Shown: in pieces, positions 43,992 to 53,639 of the stretch
Layout of the letters: the number at the start of each line of letters is the position of its first letter
Position numbering within the stretch: position 1 is the stretch's first letter
Notes under the pieces: generated by a model
Database searches by the model: none
Told to the model about the DNA's origin: nothing
Seen by the model: only the letters and a program-made list of their open reading frames with translations
Translations under genes and position numbers: made by a program
Origin: Mucilaginibacter sp. 14171R-50
GTDB taxonomy: Bacteria; Bacteroidota; Bacteroidia; Sphingobacteriales; Sphingobacteriaceae
Direction: 5' to 3'
NCBI RefSeq assembly: GCF_010093045.1
Contig: NZ_CP048115.1
Span: forward strand, 1,178,001 to 1,242,000
DNA: 64,000 bases

Positions 43992-46106
43992 TTGAAAGCT
44001 GATATCAGAGTAGCGCTTGTTGGAAATCCAAATACCGGTAAATCGACACTCTTTAATGCATTAACCGGGCTAAATCAAAAAATAGGAAATTTTCCGGGGG
44101 TTACTGTTGATAAAAAAGTTGGCTATGCGCAATTGCCGGACGGCCGCCGCGCCGAAATTATCGATCTGCCGGGCACTTACAGCCTTTACCCGAAAAGCCG
44201 CGACGAATCCATCGTGTTCTCGGTACTTGCTGAAAAAGACACCGCCCTTACGCCTGATCTGATCATCGTAATAATTGATGCCACCAATTTAAAACGTAAC
44301 CTGCTGCTTTATACTCAGGTGGCTGATCTGAAAATACCCGTAATTATTGCCTTAAATATGATTGACCTGTCTAAAAAGGCGGGTGTAGATATCAATATAA
44401 ATAAGTTGGCCGAAAAGCTCGGCGTGCCTGTCATCCCGGTATCGGCGCGCAAGCTGGAGGGTATAAACCCACTGAAAACTGCTATATCTTACGCCAACAA
44501 GTTCGCCCTTCAGCAGGAAAGCATCGACGTAATGGCGATAGCGCCGGAGATTATTGAAAGCATTAGCAAAGAATTTAGTACAGATAACCCGTACTTTGCG
44601 CTGCAGCTTGCCCATCAGCACGAAACCCTGAAATTTTTAACGCCGGAACAAAGCAACCGGATAGAAGAACTGGAAAAGGAACACAGTTTCCACTCGCAAA
44701 AAGCACAGGCTACCGAAACCATCGCCCGGTACAACTATATAAACGACCTGCTTTACGATACGGTAAAAACACCGGTCACCGCGCACGATGAATCAGTAAG
44801 TAATAAGATTGATAAGATACTTACCCACAGGATTTTTGGTTTTATCATATTCATGGGAGTGCTGCTTTTTATGTTCCAGTCGATATTTGCCTGGTCAGCA
44901 TACCCCATGTCGCTCATCGAAGATCTTTTTGTTTGGATAGAAGGCGGCTTGCGCGGCATATTGCCCGGTGGCCCGCTTGCTAACCTGCTGATAGATGGTG
45001 TTGTTGCCGGCTTAAGCGGCGTGCTGGTGTTTATCCCTCAGATAGCTATTCTGTTTGCATTCATATCGATACTGGAAGATACGGGCTACATGTCGCGTGT
45101 TACGTTTATGATGGATAAGATCATGCGTAAGGTAGGGCTTAACGGTAAATCGGTTGTTCCGCTGATAGGTGGCTTTGCCTGCGCTGTGCCATCTATCATG
45201 AGCACCCGCACCATCGAGAACTGGAAGGACCGCATGATAACTATTATGGTAACGCCGTTGGTAGCATGCTCTGCACGCTTGCCGGTGTATACCTTATTAA
45301 TAGCCCTTGTGGTGCCCGACCGTAACGTGTGGTGGCTATTTAACCTGCAGGGCCTGGCGCTTACAGGCATGTATGTGCTCAGCCTGGTATCGGCTATAAT
45401 TGTAGCCTACGTAATGAAATTTGTTTTGAAGGCCCGTGAGCGCGGATATTTTATAATGGAGCTGCCGGTGTACCGCATGCCCCGCTGGAACAACGTGCTT
45501 TTTTCGATGTACGAGCGTTCAAAAACATTTGTGCTTGAGGCCGGAAAGGTAATTATAGCCGTATCGGTTATCCTGTGGGTGCTATCGTCATACGGGCCGG
45601 GTGACAGGTTTAAAAAGATAGAGCAAACGTATAGCCAGCCCCAGTACACCCGAAGCATGACACCGGATAGTCTGGCAAGGGTGGTATCTACCGAGAAACT
45701 GGAAAACTCATACGCAGGTGTGTTAGGGCACGTGATAGAGCCTGTTATTAAACCCATCGGCTTCGATTGGAAGATAGGTATAGCGCTCATTACTTCCTTT
45801 GCTGCCCGCGAAGTATTTGTAGGCACCATGGCCACCATTTACAGCGTTGACGGCGATGCCGACCGGATAGATTCTGTGCAGAACAAGATGCGTAACGCCA
45901 AAAACCCCAATACCGGCGGCCCGGTGTTTACCCTGGCCGTAGCGTTTTCGCTAATGATGTTTTACGCCTTTGCCATGCAGTGCGCCAGCACCGTAGCTGT
46001 TGTTTATCGCGAAACCAAAAACTGGCGCTGGCCCGCCGCCCAATTCATCTACATGACGGTGTTAGCTTATGGCGCCGCGTTTTTAGTGTATAACCTGTTA
46101 AAGTAA
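43992..46106 (+). CDS. feoB: Ferrous iron transport protein B
   Basis: 704 aa, starting with TTG at 43992, since no ATG lies between the feoA stop and the G1 motif. The N-terminal G domain has GNPNTGKSTLFNALTG, DLPGTYSLYP and NMID; a helical spacer follows, then the membrane part with two gate domains (PLIGGFACAVPSIMSTRTIE and, near the end, CASTVAVVYRET). It imports Fe2+ across the inner membrane. Confidence 0.97.
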   Translation: MKADIRVALVGNPNTGKSTLFNALTGLNQKIGNFPGVTVDKKVGYAQLPDGRRAEIIDLPGTYSLYPKSRDESIVFSVLAEKDTALTPDLIIVIIDATNLKRNLLLYTQVADLKIPVIIALNMIDLSKKAGVDININKLAEKLGVPVIPVSARKLEGINPLKTAISYANKFALQQESIDVMAIAPEIIESISKEFSTDNPYFALQLAHQHETLKFLTPEQSNRIEELEKEHSFHSQKAQATETIARYNYINDLLYDTVKTPVTAHDESVSNKIDKILTHRIFGFIIFMGVLLFMFQSIFAWSAYPMSLIEDLFVWIEGGLRGILPGGPLANLLIDGVVAGLSGVLVFIPQIAILFAFISILEDTGYMSRVTFMMDKIMRKVGLNGKSVVPLIGGFACAVPSIMSTRTIENWKDRMITIMVTPLVACSARLPVYTLLIALVVPDRNVWWLFNLQGLALTGMYVLSLVSAIIVAYVMKFVLKARERGYFIMELPVYRMPRWNNVLFSMYERSKTFVLEAGKVIIAVSVILWVLSSYGPGDRFKKIEQTYSQPQYTRSMTPDSLARVVSTEKLENSYAGVLGHVIEPVIKPIGFDWKIGIALITSFAAREVFVGTMATIYSVDGDADRIDSVQNKMRNAKNPNTGGPVFTLAVAFSLMMFYAFAMQCASTVAVVYRETKNWRWPAAQFIYMTVLAYGAAFLVYNLLK

Positions 46107-46152
46107 GCTTTAAGCTTTCTGCTTTGATCTTTTCGCTTTCAGCCTAAACCGC

Positions 46153-46160
46153 TATCTTTG
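46153..46160 (+). promoter_or_regulatory. Promoter box of the SprT-like gene
   Basis: TATCTTTG matches TAnnTTTG, 15 bp before the TTG start at 46176. Confidence 0.55.
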
Positions 46161-46175
46161 ATGCAGAGGTAAAAA

Positions 46176-46787
46176 TTGGATAAAGTAAAAGTATTAGAAA
46201 AGTATCTTCCGCCTGATGCGGCGCCGCTTGTTGGCCGCTGGATAGATTACTTTAAATGTGAGTTTAAAATTTCGCGCAACCGCGGTACTAAGTTCGGCGA
46301 TTACCGTGCGCCGCATGCCGGCAAAGGGCACCGTATATCGGTTAACTTTGATCTTAACCCCTATGCTTTTTTGGTGACCACCGTACACGAGTTTGCACAC
46401 CTGCATACCTGGAACGAGCATAAGCACAAGGCTAAACCACATGGCGCCGAGTGGAAGAACAACTTTAAAAAAATGATGCAGCCTTTTTTTGAGAAGGAGG
46501 TATTCCCGCCGGATGTCAGGCAGGCTATTACCGGCTATCTGAATAATCCCGCTGCCTCAAGCTGCTCAGACCTAACCCTTTACCGCTCGCTGCGCAAATA
46601 TGATGCGCCAAAAGAGTCAGTGCATACGGTGGAAAAGCTGCCGCTGAAGGCCCTGTTCAAGTTGAAGGATGGCCGTGTTTTCCGGAAGGAAGAAAAGCTG
46701 CGTAAACGCTACAAATGCATTGAAATAAGCACCAAACGCATCTACCTGTTTAGCCCTGTTGCCGAAGTAGAGGTAATACAGGAATAA
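46176..46787 (+). CDS. SprT-like zinc metalloprotease domain protein
   Basis: 203 aa with a TTG start; the ATG at 46161 runs into a stop after three codons. The zinc site TTVHEFAHLHTW (HExxH) and the following His in KPHGAEWKNNF fit the SprT/Spartan family. The zinc-ribbon Cys residues of longer members are not obvious. It may act on proteins stuck to DNA, as in eukaryotic Spartan, but the bacterial role is unclear. Confidence 0.87.
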   Translation: MDKVKVLEKYLPPDAAPLVGRWIDYFKCEFKISRNRGTKFGDYRAPHAGKGHRISVNFDLNPYAFLVTTVHEFAHLHTWNEHKHKAKPHGAEWKNNFKKMMQPFFEKEVFPPDVRQAITGYLNNPAASSCSDLTLYRSLRKYDAPKESVHTVEKLPLKALFKLKDGRVFRKEEKLRKRYKCIEISTKRIYLFSPVAEVEVIQE

Positions 46788-46810
46788 ATTATTTGAACAA
46801 GTTAGCTTGT

Positions 46811-46886
46811 AGCCTCACCTAAATCCTCTCCAAAGGAGAGGACTTGTTAGGTGTAGCGCTTCTCCTTTGGAGAAGGGTTGGGATAA
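46811..46886. repeat. CTCTCCAAAGGAGAG-type inverted repeat element, copy 1
   Basis: A left arm (GCCTCACCTAAATCCTCTCC, then AAAGGAGAGGACTT) and a right arm (TTCTCCTTTGGAGAAGGGTT...GGCT) form a large palindrome; each arm is itself a hairpin. The same element is at 60331-60413. It lies between two converging genes. Confidence 0.75.
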
Positions 46887-46891
46887 GGCTA

Positions 46892-48079
46892 CTACCAAAC
46901 ACGGCACAACAAGCCTTTTAAATATTCCCCCTCGGGGAACGATGCCCTAACGGGGTGGTCTTCGGGTTGATGGAACTGGTAAATAAACTGCACCTGTTTA
47001 CCGGCATCAAGGGCCGCCCATGCAAGCACCTGTTTAAAGGTTTCCATATCCATAGCGCCAGAGCAGGAAAATGTAGCCAGCAGGCCGCCGCTATCGAGCA
47101 ATTGCATGCCCAGGCGATTAAGGTCTTTATATGCACGTGAAGCCCTGTCGAGCGCCGAGCGGGATGGCGCGTACTTTGGCGGGTCGAGTACGATGATATC
47201 AAACGTTTCACCGTCATCCCTGAATTTGCGCAGCTGAACATTTACGTCAGACTTGATGGCATTGTGGACCGTTTGTTCAAATTTATTCAGGCGGATGTTT
47301 TCCTGAAGAGTTTCGAGGGCAAGCGCAGAGCTATCTACACTCGTTACTGATTCAGCGCCGTTTTTTAGGGCGTTAAGGGTAAAACCTCCGGTATAACAAA
47401 AGCAATCCAGCATTTTTTTGCCTGTGGCATAAGTTGCCAGTAACTTGCGGTTATAACGCTGATCGCAGTAAAAGCCCGATTTTTGGCCTTCGGCGATATT
47501 GATGCCGTAGCTTATACCGTTTTCTTTCACCATTACCAGTTCGGGCGGATGGATGCCGGCCAGTAATACATTGCTGGTTTCTAATCCTTCGTGCGAGCGG
47601 GAAGCTGCATCGCTTTTATCAAAGATGCTGGCTGGCTTTAACAGTGCGTTTAATTCATCTATAATAACCGGCATAGCGTTTTGCATTCCAGATGTAAGCA
47701 CCTGCACAGCTAAATGATCTGCATATTTATCAACGATAAGCCCCGGAAGATAATCAGATTCGCTGAATACAAGCCTGCAGGTATCCGTGCTGCCATCCGC
47801 TAAAATATGCGCGCGACCCGCAACCGATGTCCGTACTTTATCCCGGAACCAGTTATCATCAACCGCTAGGCTTTCGTCCCACTCCAGCAGGCGCACAGCA
47901 ACGCGCGACCGATCGTTATAAAAGCCGTAAGCCAGGAAATCTTTCTTGCTATCCCGCAGGCATATGATGTCGCCATTGGCAGGCTTGCCTTTAACCTGTT
48001 CTATTGCGCCCGAAAATACCCAGGGGTGTTTATGTAATACCGCTTTCTCCTTCCCCTTTTTTAATATAACGTCGATCAT
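46892..48079 (-). CDS. rlmI: Class I rRNA methyltransferase, RlmI-like
   Basis: 395 aa. An N-terminal PUA domain (KGKEKAVLHKHPWVFSGAIEQVKGKP) is followed by a central domain and a SAM-binding Rossmann fold (MLDCFCYTGGFTLNALKNGA) with the catalytic DPPKYAPS. E. coli RlmI makes m5C1962 in 23S rRNA; orthology is likely by architecture but not proven. Start at ATG 48079. Confidence 0.9.
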   Translation of the reverse strand: MIDVILKKGKEKAVLHKHPWVFSGAIEQVKGKPANGDIICLRDSKKDFLAYGFYNDRSRVAVRLLEWDESLAVDDNWFRDKVRTSVAGRAHILADGSTDTCRLVFSESDYLPGLIVDKYADHLAVQVLTSGMQNAMPVIIDELNALLKPASIFDKSDAASRSHEGLETSNVLLAGIHPPELVMVKENGISYGINIAEGQKSGFYCDQRYNRKLLATYATGKKMLDCFCYTGGFTLNALKNGAESVTSVDSSALALETLQENIRLNKFEQTVHNAIKSDVNVQLRKFRDDGETFDIIVLDPPKYAPSRSALDRASRAYKDLNRLGMQLLDSGGLLATFSCSGAMDMETFKQVLAWAALDAGKQVQFIYQFHQPEDHPVRASFPEGEYLKGLLCRVW

Positions 48080-48084
48080 AGCTG

Positions 48085-48092
48085 CAAAGGTA
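48085..48092 (-). promoter_or_regulatory. Promoter box of the RlmI-like gene
   Basis: The minus strand reads TACCTTTG 5 bp before the ATG, a TAnnTTTG match. The transcript would be leaderless or nearly so. Confidence 0.5.
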
Positions 48093-48193
48093 CAATATCA
48101 TGCTTGTGCTTTTTAGCATCAATATAAATAACACATCCGGTTGCTATTTATGTTATTAAACAGGTAAATTCACGGTTGTAAGCCCTCTATACT

Positions 48194-48838
48194 ATGGAAA
48201 AAGAAGAATTTGGTACGGACGCCATGCCTCAAACCGGCCTTGAAGATCCATCGCGCCGAAGTTTTATAAAGCAATCATCATTATTGACTGCGGTAGCATT
48301 AGCGCCGGCAACCGCCATAAAAGCGGCCGAAGGGCATTTAGATGAACAAATTGCCGGCGCGCTCGAAAAACTGCCATTGCGCATGGAAGTGAATGGCGAA
48401 ATGCACAACCTGTCGGTTGAGCCGCGCGCTACCCTGCTTGACATCCTTCGCGAAGAAATGGACCTTACCGGCACCAAAAAAGGCTGCGACCATGGGCAAT
48501 GCGGCGCATGCACTGTGCATGTGGACGGGCAGCGGGTGAACTCATGCTTAACGCTCGGCATCATGGTTAACGGCAAAAAAGTCACTACCATAGAGGGTTT
48601 GGCCAAAGGGGATGAACTGCACCCTATGCAGGCCGCGTTTTTAAAGCATGACGCCTTTCAGTGCGGCTATTGTACACCGGGGCAGATCATGTCGGCAGTG
48701 GCCTGTATCAACGAGGGGCGCGCCAATTCCGAGGGGGAGATACGGGAATTTATGAGCGGTAATATATGTCGTTGCGGCGCCTATCCAAATATTGTTAATG
48801 CTATCACCGATGTAAAGAATGGAGGCATGGAAGCATGA
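48194..48838 (+). CDS. Aldehyde/xanthine oxidase family, [2Fe-2S] subunit with Tat signal
   Basis: 214 aa. The N-terminus holds PSRRSFIKQSSLLTAVALAP, a Tat signal. The plant-type ferredoxin domain has CDHGQCGACTVHV plus a later Cys, and the second helical cluster has CGYCTPGQIM and CRCGAY. This is the PaoA-type small subunit of a periplasmic molybdenum aldehyde oxidase. It overlaps the next gene by 4 bp (ATGA). Confidence 0.93.
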   Translation: MEKEEFGTDAMPQTGLEDPSRRSFIKQSSLLTAVALAPATAIKAAEGHLDEQIAGALEKLPLRMEVNGEMHNLSVEPRATLLDILREEMDLTGTKKGCDHGQCGACTVHVDGQRVNSCLTLGIMVNGKKVTTIEGLAKGDELHPMQAAFLKHDAFQCGYCTPGQIMSAVACINEGRANSEGEIREFMSGNICRCGAYPNIVNAITDVKNGGMEA

Positions 48839-49824
48839 AACAATTTCAATACGTAAAGGCAAGCAGTAACGCCGGCGTTATAAGCGCCATCAGCAAGCCG
48901 GGCACCAAGATCATAGCAGGTGGTACCAATCTTGTCGACCTGATGAAACGCGGCGTAACTGCCCCGGATAAGCTGGTGGATATTACACATCTGCCCTTGA
49001 AGGACATCAGCGAACCGATGGGCAATGTAATGACGATGTCTATTGGCGCATTGGCATTAAATAGCGTGGTTGCAGAGCATCCGCGCGTAAAGGAAATGTT
49101 CCCGTTGCTTTCTATGGCATTGCATGCCGGCGCATCGCCGCAGTTGCGTAATATGGCTACCGTTGGCGGCAACATGATGCAGCGCACGCGCTGCACTTAT
49201 TTTTATGATACCGCCATGCCTTGTAATAAACGCGAGCCAGGCACCGGTTGCGGCGCACTGGGAGGCATTAACCGCATGCACGCTATATTTGGTACAAGCG
49301 AGAAATGTATAGCAGTGCACCCAAGCGATATGTGCGTAGCACTGGCCGCCTTAGATGCTAAGGTGGAGGTATCAGGCCCTAAGGGGGTACGGTATATTGC
49401 CTTTACAGATTTTCACCGGTTGCCCGGCCTTACTCCCCAGTTAGATAATACCCTGGCAAGTAATGAATTGATTACCCGTGTAATTATACCAACAAACAAT
49501 TTTGCTAAACACAGTTATTACTTAAAGGTGCGCGACAGGCAATCATACGCTTTTGCGCTGGTATCGGTGGCGGCCGCGCTGGATATTGAGGGCGGGATAA
49601 TTAAGGGCGTACGCCTGGCTATGGGCGGCGTGGCGCATAAGCCATGGCGTTTATTTGATGCTGAAAAGGCGCTTATGGGCAAAAAGCCAACCGAAGAAAA
49701 CTTTGCGCATGCAGCGCAACTTGCCATGCAGGGCGCTAAGGCCTATAAGTATAACGCGTTTAAATTAAAACTTGCCCCGGCTACAATTGCCGAGGCGCTA
49801 AAACATGCCTCGGGCTTAGTTTAA
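48835..49824 (+). CDS. Aldehyde/xanthine oxidase family, FAD-binding subunit
   Basis: 329 aa. The FAD-binding start reads KIIAGGTNLVDLMKRG and the second FAD contact ATVGGNMMQRTRC. A Cys cluster (RCTYFYDTAMPCNKREPGTGC) matches the extra [4Fe-4S] site described in E. coli PaoB. It has no signal of its own and should be exported as part of the complex carried by the Tat subunit. Confidence 0.93.
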   Translation: MKQFQYVKASSNAGVISAISKPGTKIIAGGTNLVDLMKRGVTAPDKLVDITHLPLKDISEPMGNVMTMSIGALALNSVVAEHPRVKEMFPLLSMALHAGASPQLRNMATVGGNMMQRTRCTYFYDTAMPCNKREPGTGCGALGGINRMHAIFGTSEKCIAVHPSDMCVALAALDAKVEVSGPKGVRYIAFTDFHRLPGLTPQLDNTLASNELITRVIIPTNNFAKHSYYLKVRDRQSYAFALVSVAAALDIEGGIIKGVRLAMGGVAHKPWRLFDAEKALMGKKPTEENFAHAAQLAMQGAKAYKYNAFKLKLAPATIAEALKHASGLV

Positions 49825-49825
49825 T

Positions 49826-51982
49826 ATGATGGAAACAGCAGGAAAAACCGTAATGCCATCGCCGACTGACGGCCTGAGCAGGATTGATGGGTGGGCAAAA
49901 GTTACCGGCAAGGCTAAATACTCCGCCGAGTATAAGTTAGATGGCATGGCCTACGCTGTTTTAGTAGGCAGTACCATTGCCAAAGGTACCATAGCGGCTG
50001 TAAATATTGCAAAGGCAGAGAAGGCGCCGGGTGTATTGGCGGTAGTAACCCACCTTAACGCGCCGAAAGTTCCCGGGCATCAAAAGGCTAAAAACCCGGC
50101 TAAGCCGCAGGTAAAAGCAGGTGCTTTGAAGATTTTTAATGATAATGTTATTCATTACAATGGACAGCCCGTTGCCATGGTTATTGCCGATACATACGAA
50201 CGTGCGCTATACGCGGCTTCGTTGGTAAAGGCAACGTATAACAAGCAAGCTCATGATACCAACCCACCAACAGATCTTACACGTGGCGTTGCGCCCTGGG
50301 GCGGAAAAGACTTTGTGCGCGGTGAAGCGGACGCGTGGAAGAACGCGCCGTTTAAACTGGAGCAGGAATATGTGGTGCCAACAGAAGTGCATAACCCAAT
50401 GGAACTGCACGCTATTATTGCTAAGTGGGATGGCCCCGATAAGCTAACCGTTTGGGATAAAACCCAGGGCACCCAGGCCACCAGGGATGATATCGCGAAA
50501 GCGTTTAAGATACCGGCAGCCAACGTGCAGGTAAACGCAAAATTTGTTGGGGGCGCTTTTGGCAGCGCCTTACAAGTGTGGCCGCATGAAATAGCCGCTA
50601 TATTGGGCGCTAAAATGCTGAAGAGGCCGGTGAAGCTGGTTTTGCACAGGCAAGACATGTTCACTTCGGTAGGCCACCGCCCATATACCTGGCAAAAAAT
50701 AGGGATAGGCGCTACTGCCGATGGTAAGCTTGTTGGCATAACACACGAAGCTGCCGGGCAAACATCCACCTATGAAGATTTTGCCGAAGGGCCTATTAAT
50801 GTAAGCAAGGGGTTGTACGCCTGCCCTAATGTTACCACCCGGTATAAGCTGGTATCGGTTAATATAGGTACACCTACGTGGATGCGTGGCCCGGGCGAAG
50901 CCACCGGTGCCTTTGCGCTGGAGTCGGCGTTGGATGAACTTTCTTACCTGCTTAAGATAGACCCTGTAGAGTTGCGAATGCGCAACTATGCACTTACAGA
51001 CCCTGATAATAACAAACCATTTTCGAGCAAGCACCTGGATGATGCCTATAAAATGGGTGCTGCACAAATAGGCTGGGAGAATCGGAGAGCGGAGCCCGGC
51101 TCGGTTAAAAAAGACGGCTGGATGATGGGTTATGGCATGGGCGGTGGTATGTTTGGCGCATACCGCGACAGCGCTGCTGTTACAGCAAAAATGATGGGGG
51201 ATGGAACGTTGCTGCTGCAAACCGCTGTTACTGACATTGGCCCGGGTACAGGTACCGCCATGGTATCTATCGCGAGTGAAATTATGGGTTTACCTGCCGA
51301 AAAGATAAAATTTGAAATGGGCGATTCCTCGCTGCCCGAAGCGCCTATGCAGGGCGGCTCGGCCACTACAGCTACCGTGGGCGGTGCGGTATATGATGCA
51401 TGTACTGACCTGAAACAAAAATTTCAGAAACTGATGGGTAATGGCGGTACCGATAAACCCGACTATGCAAAAATATTGAAGGATAACAACCTGCCGTTTT
51501 TAAGTATCACTACCAAGTCGTCATTAGGAGCTGATGCCAATAAATACTCTATGCAGGCATGGTCTGTGCATTTTACGCGGGTTTTGGTACACCCGGCTAC
51601 CGGGGTCGTAAAGATAGATAAGGCCGTTTCTGTGGCCGATTCGGGTAAAATAATAAGCCCTAAAACCGCCCGCAGCCAGCTTATCGGCGGCGCCATTGGC
51701 GGTATAGGGATGGCTTTAATGGAAGAAGCACAAATGGATGATCGTTATGGCCGTTATGTAAATAACAACTTTGCCGATTACCATGTGCCGGTTAATGCAG
51801 ATATCCCACAAATAGAAGCGCTGTTTGTAAATAAACCCGACCCTTATATTAACCCGATGGGCGCGAAAGGCATGGCAGAGATCTCTTTAATAGGCATGGC
51901 GGCAGCAGTTGCCAACGCGGTATATAATGCAACCGGGAAACGTGTACGCGATCTGCCCATAACACCCGATAAGCTGATATAA
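49826..51982 (+). CDS. Aldehyde/xanthine oxidase family, molybdopterin-binding subunit
   Basis: 718 aa, start ATG at 49826 or 49829, directly after the FAD subunit. The two molybdopterin domains are visible: RIDGWAKVTGKAKYSAEY at the start, VNAKFVGGAFGSALQ, MRGPGEATGAFALES and, near the C-terminus, MGAKGMAEISLIG with the catalytic Glu. It oxidises aldehydes or similar substrates to acids. The XdhC/PaoD chaperone that inserts the sulfurated cofactor is not in the window. Confidence 0.95.
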   Translation: MMETAGKTVMPSPTDGLSRIDGWAKVTGKAKYSAEYKLDGMAYAVLVGSTIAKGTIAAVNIAKAEKAPGVLAVVTHLNAPKVPGHQKAKNPAKPQVKAGALKIFNDNVIHYNGQPVAMVIADTYERALYAASLVKATYNKQAHDTNPPTDLTRGVAPWGGKDFVRGEADAWKNAPFKLEQEYVVPTEVHNPMELHAIIAKWDGPDKLTVWDKTQGTQATRDDIAKAFKIPAANVQVNAKFVGGAFGSALQVWPHEIAAILGAKMLKRPVKLVLHRQDMFTSVGHRPYTWQKIGIGATADGKLVGITHEAAGQTSTYEDFAEGPINVSKGLYACPNVTTRYKLVSVNIGTPTWMRGPGEATGAFALESALDELSYLLKIDPVELRMRNYALTDPDNNKPFSSKHLDDAYKMGAAQIGWENRRAEPGSVKKDGWMMGYGMGGGMFGAYRDSAAVTAKMMGDGTLLLQTAVTDIGPGTGTAMVSIASEIMGLPAEKIKFEMGDSSLPEAPMQGGSATTATVGGAVYDACTDLKQKFQKLMGNGGTDKPDYAKILKDNNLPFLSITTKSSLGADANKYSMQAWSVHFTRVLVHPATGVVKIDKAVSVADSGKIISPKTARSQLIGGAIGGIGMALMEEAQMDDRYGRYVNNNFADYHVPVNADIPQIEALFVNKPDPYINPMGAKGMAEISLIGMAAAVANAVYNATGKRVRDLPITPDKLI

Positions 51983-52013
51983 ATTATCCTTGGCATAAGT
52001 GGTTAAAACCGCT

Positions 52014-52358
52014 TTATTCCTGCGTTATGGGCTGGTGGTGCGCATGGCAGGCATCGGCACATTGGCGACAGGCATCGGCACATATCTGGCAATGGTCATG
52101 CTGGTGCATTCCACATTCTTCGGCGCACATCCGGCAAATCTCTTCGCAAAGCAACAAATACTGGTGGGCAATTTCTGATTTTCGTTCCAGCAGTCGTGCG
52201 GCCTGGCTGCATATATCGGCGCAGTCGCGATCAAGGCTGATACATCTTACCATTGGTTTTACATCATCTTCCTGCAAGCAGGCGGTAGCGCAGTTTTCGC
52301 ATGCGGCAACACATGCCAGTAACTTTTGTATAAGAGCGCTGTGATCGTGATTTTCCAT
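52014..52358 (-). CDS. Four-helix bundle copper-binding protein (Csp/DUF326 type)
   Basis: 114 aa with Cys and His spaced along each helix: ACVAACENCATACLQ, CISLDRDCADICSQAA, LLCEEICRMCAEECGMHQHDHC and CADACRQCADACHAH. This matches the copper storage family in which a bundle of helices lined with Cys holds many Cu(I) ions. No signal peptide is visible, so it resembles cytosolic Csp3. It converges on the molybdenum oxidase operon with a 31-bp gap and no clear terminator. Confidence 0.92.
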   Translation of the reverse strand: MENHDHSALIQKLLACVAACENCATACLQEDDVKPMVRCISLDRDCADICSQAARLLERKSEIAHQYLLLCEEICRMCAEECGMHQHDHCQICADACRQCADACHAHHQPITQE

Positions 52359-52427
52359 AGCTTTTGTTTATTGGTGATATTATATCAATAAGCTACAGTT
52401 AAAAATGTTTCGATAAATTTTGAATTG

Positions 52428-53498
52428 CTACCAGCCTTTAAGCTTTTTAAGGTATGCGGTTAACTCTCCCGCTATGATCGCGTGCTCGTTAGCATCGGGA
52501 TGTGCGTCACAGCCACTGTTAAAGCTGCGCGAGAAAAAAAACTTGCTTACCTTATTATCGCCGCGATTGTTTACAAACTGCACAATGCCTGTAAGGTAGC
52601 GGTGCAGCACGGCAGTAAGCTCTGCGTTGGCCATAGGGCTTGATAAACAAACAATATCCGCCTGAGGATATTTACTGCTAACGGTATCTATCAACCTTAC
52701 ATATTCGCTGCAAAATTTAACTGAATCCTGCACACCATCGTTTTGCCCCAGGCAAATGGTTACCACATCGGGCTGATATTGTTTAAAATCATACGCCAGC
52801 GAATCGTTACGTAAATACAGCTTATCGTACACCTGCGGCAGCAGGATATCCATATTACAGCAGCTATGCACCAGGCCGATACCGGCAACTGCGGTTAGCT
52901 GCCATTGGGCGTTTAAGGCCCGTGATGTGCGCGCTCCGTAGGAAAGATAAGCGTTATGCTGATCGTACCACTGGCCTTTGCCACAGGCCACCTGCGAGGC
53001 ATCTAACCCCGCGCCCGCTGTTATCGAATCACCGATGTATTCTATCATCCGTTTGGGTTGAACCGGCGAGGTGATCTTTTCGCAAACCAGGCCTACAAAC
53101 TCCAGATAACCCATACCCGATTCTGTGTCTTTGCAGATCAGCAGCGTATGCCATCCCTTACCAAGGCCTTTGGCTATTTGTAGGTTGTTGGTTTCCCCTG
53201 TAGTTTGTATGCGCGATGGCTTACCATCGATAACTATCTCAATGTAATTGTGAGTTTTGCCGAACAGTTCCTCATCGTTGATGAGCAACCTGCACGATGG
53301 CCCTTTAAATTTAGTGGTGATATAAACCCCCGGCGACCAAAACCTTGGCTTTTGCGGATCCCTAAAATCAACCCGGCCAACGTATTTAAAATGCGAATTA
53401 CCGGCTTTAAAAAACCTGGGTTTAGCAAACGCCCTGCTGGTAACGAATAAAGCAGATATTAATATCGCGAAGTAAAAAAGGGAAACATTTCTTTTCAT
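52428..53498 (-). CDS. SGNH/GDSL hydrolase, CE2-like acetylesterase, secreted
   Basis: 356 aa from ATG 53498 (MKRNVSLFYFAILISALFVTS, a signal peptide). The N-terminal ~130 residues form a jelly-roll domain and the C-terminal part is an SGNH hydrolase: block I IEYIGDSITAGAG (Ser), block III LGQNDGV and the final CDAHPDANEH (Asp/His). This two-domain layout is that of carbohydrate esterase family 2, which deacetylates xylan or other glycans. Confidence 0.88.
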   Translation of the reverse strand: MKRNVSLFYFAILISALFVTSRAFAKPRFFKAGNSHFKYVGRVDFRDPQKPRFWSPGVYITTKFKGPSCRLLINDEELFGKTHNYIEIVIDGKPSRIQTTGETNNLQIAKGLGKGWHTLLICKDTESGMGYLEFVGLVCEKITSPVQPKRMIEYIGDSITAGAGLDASQVACGKGQWYDQHNAYLSYGARTSRALNAQWQLTAVAGIGLVHSCCNMDILLPQVYDKLYLRNDSLAYDFKQYQPDVVTICLGQNDGVQDSVKFCSEYVRLIDTVSSKYPQADIVCLSSPMANAELTAVLHRYLTGIVQFVNNRGDNKVSKFFFSRSFNSGCDAHPDANEHAIIAGELTAYLKKLKGW

Positions 53499-53639
53499 AG
53501 GACAAGCAAGACAGATCAGCATAAAATTAAGTAACCTTAGTTAAGCACCCTAATACTTTTATAGCAAATGTTTGAGCTTCTGCTGCTGGCCCGGGCGATA
53601 GTTCGCTTTTGTCACGTGCTAAGAGGAGAGGGGGTTAAA

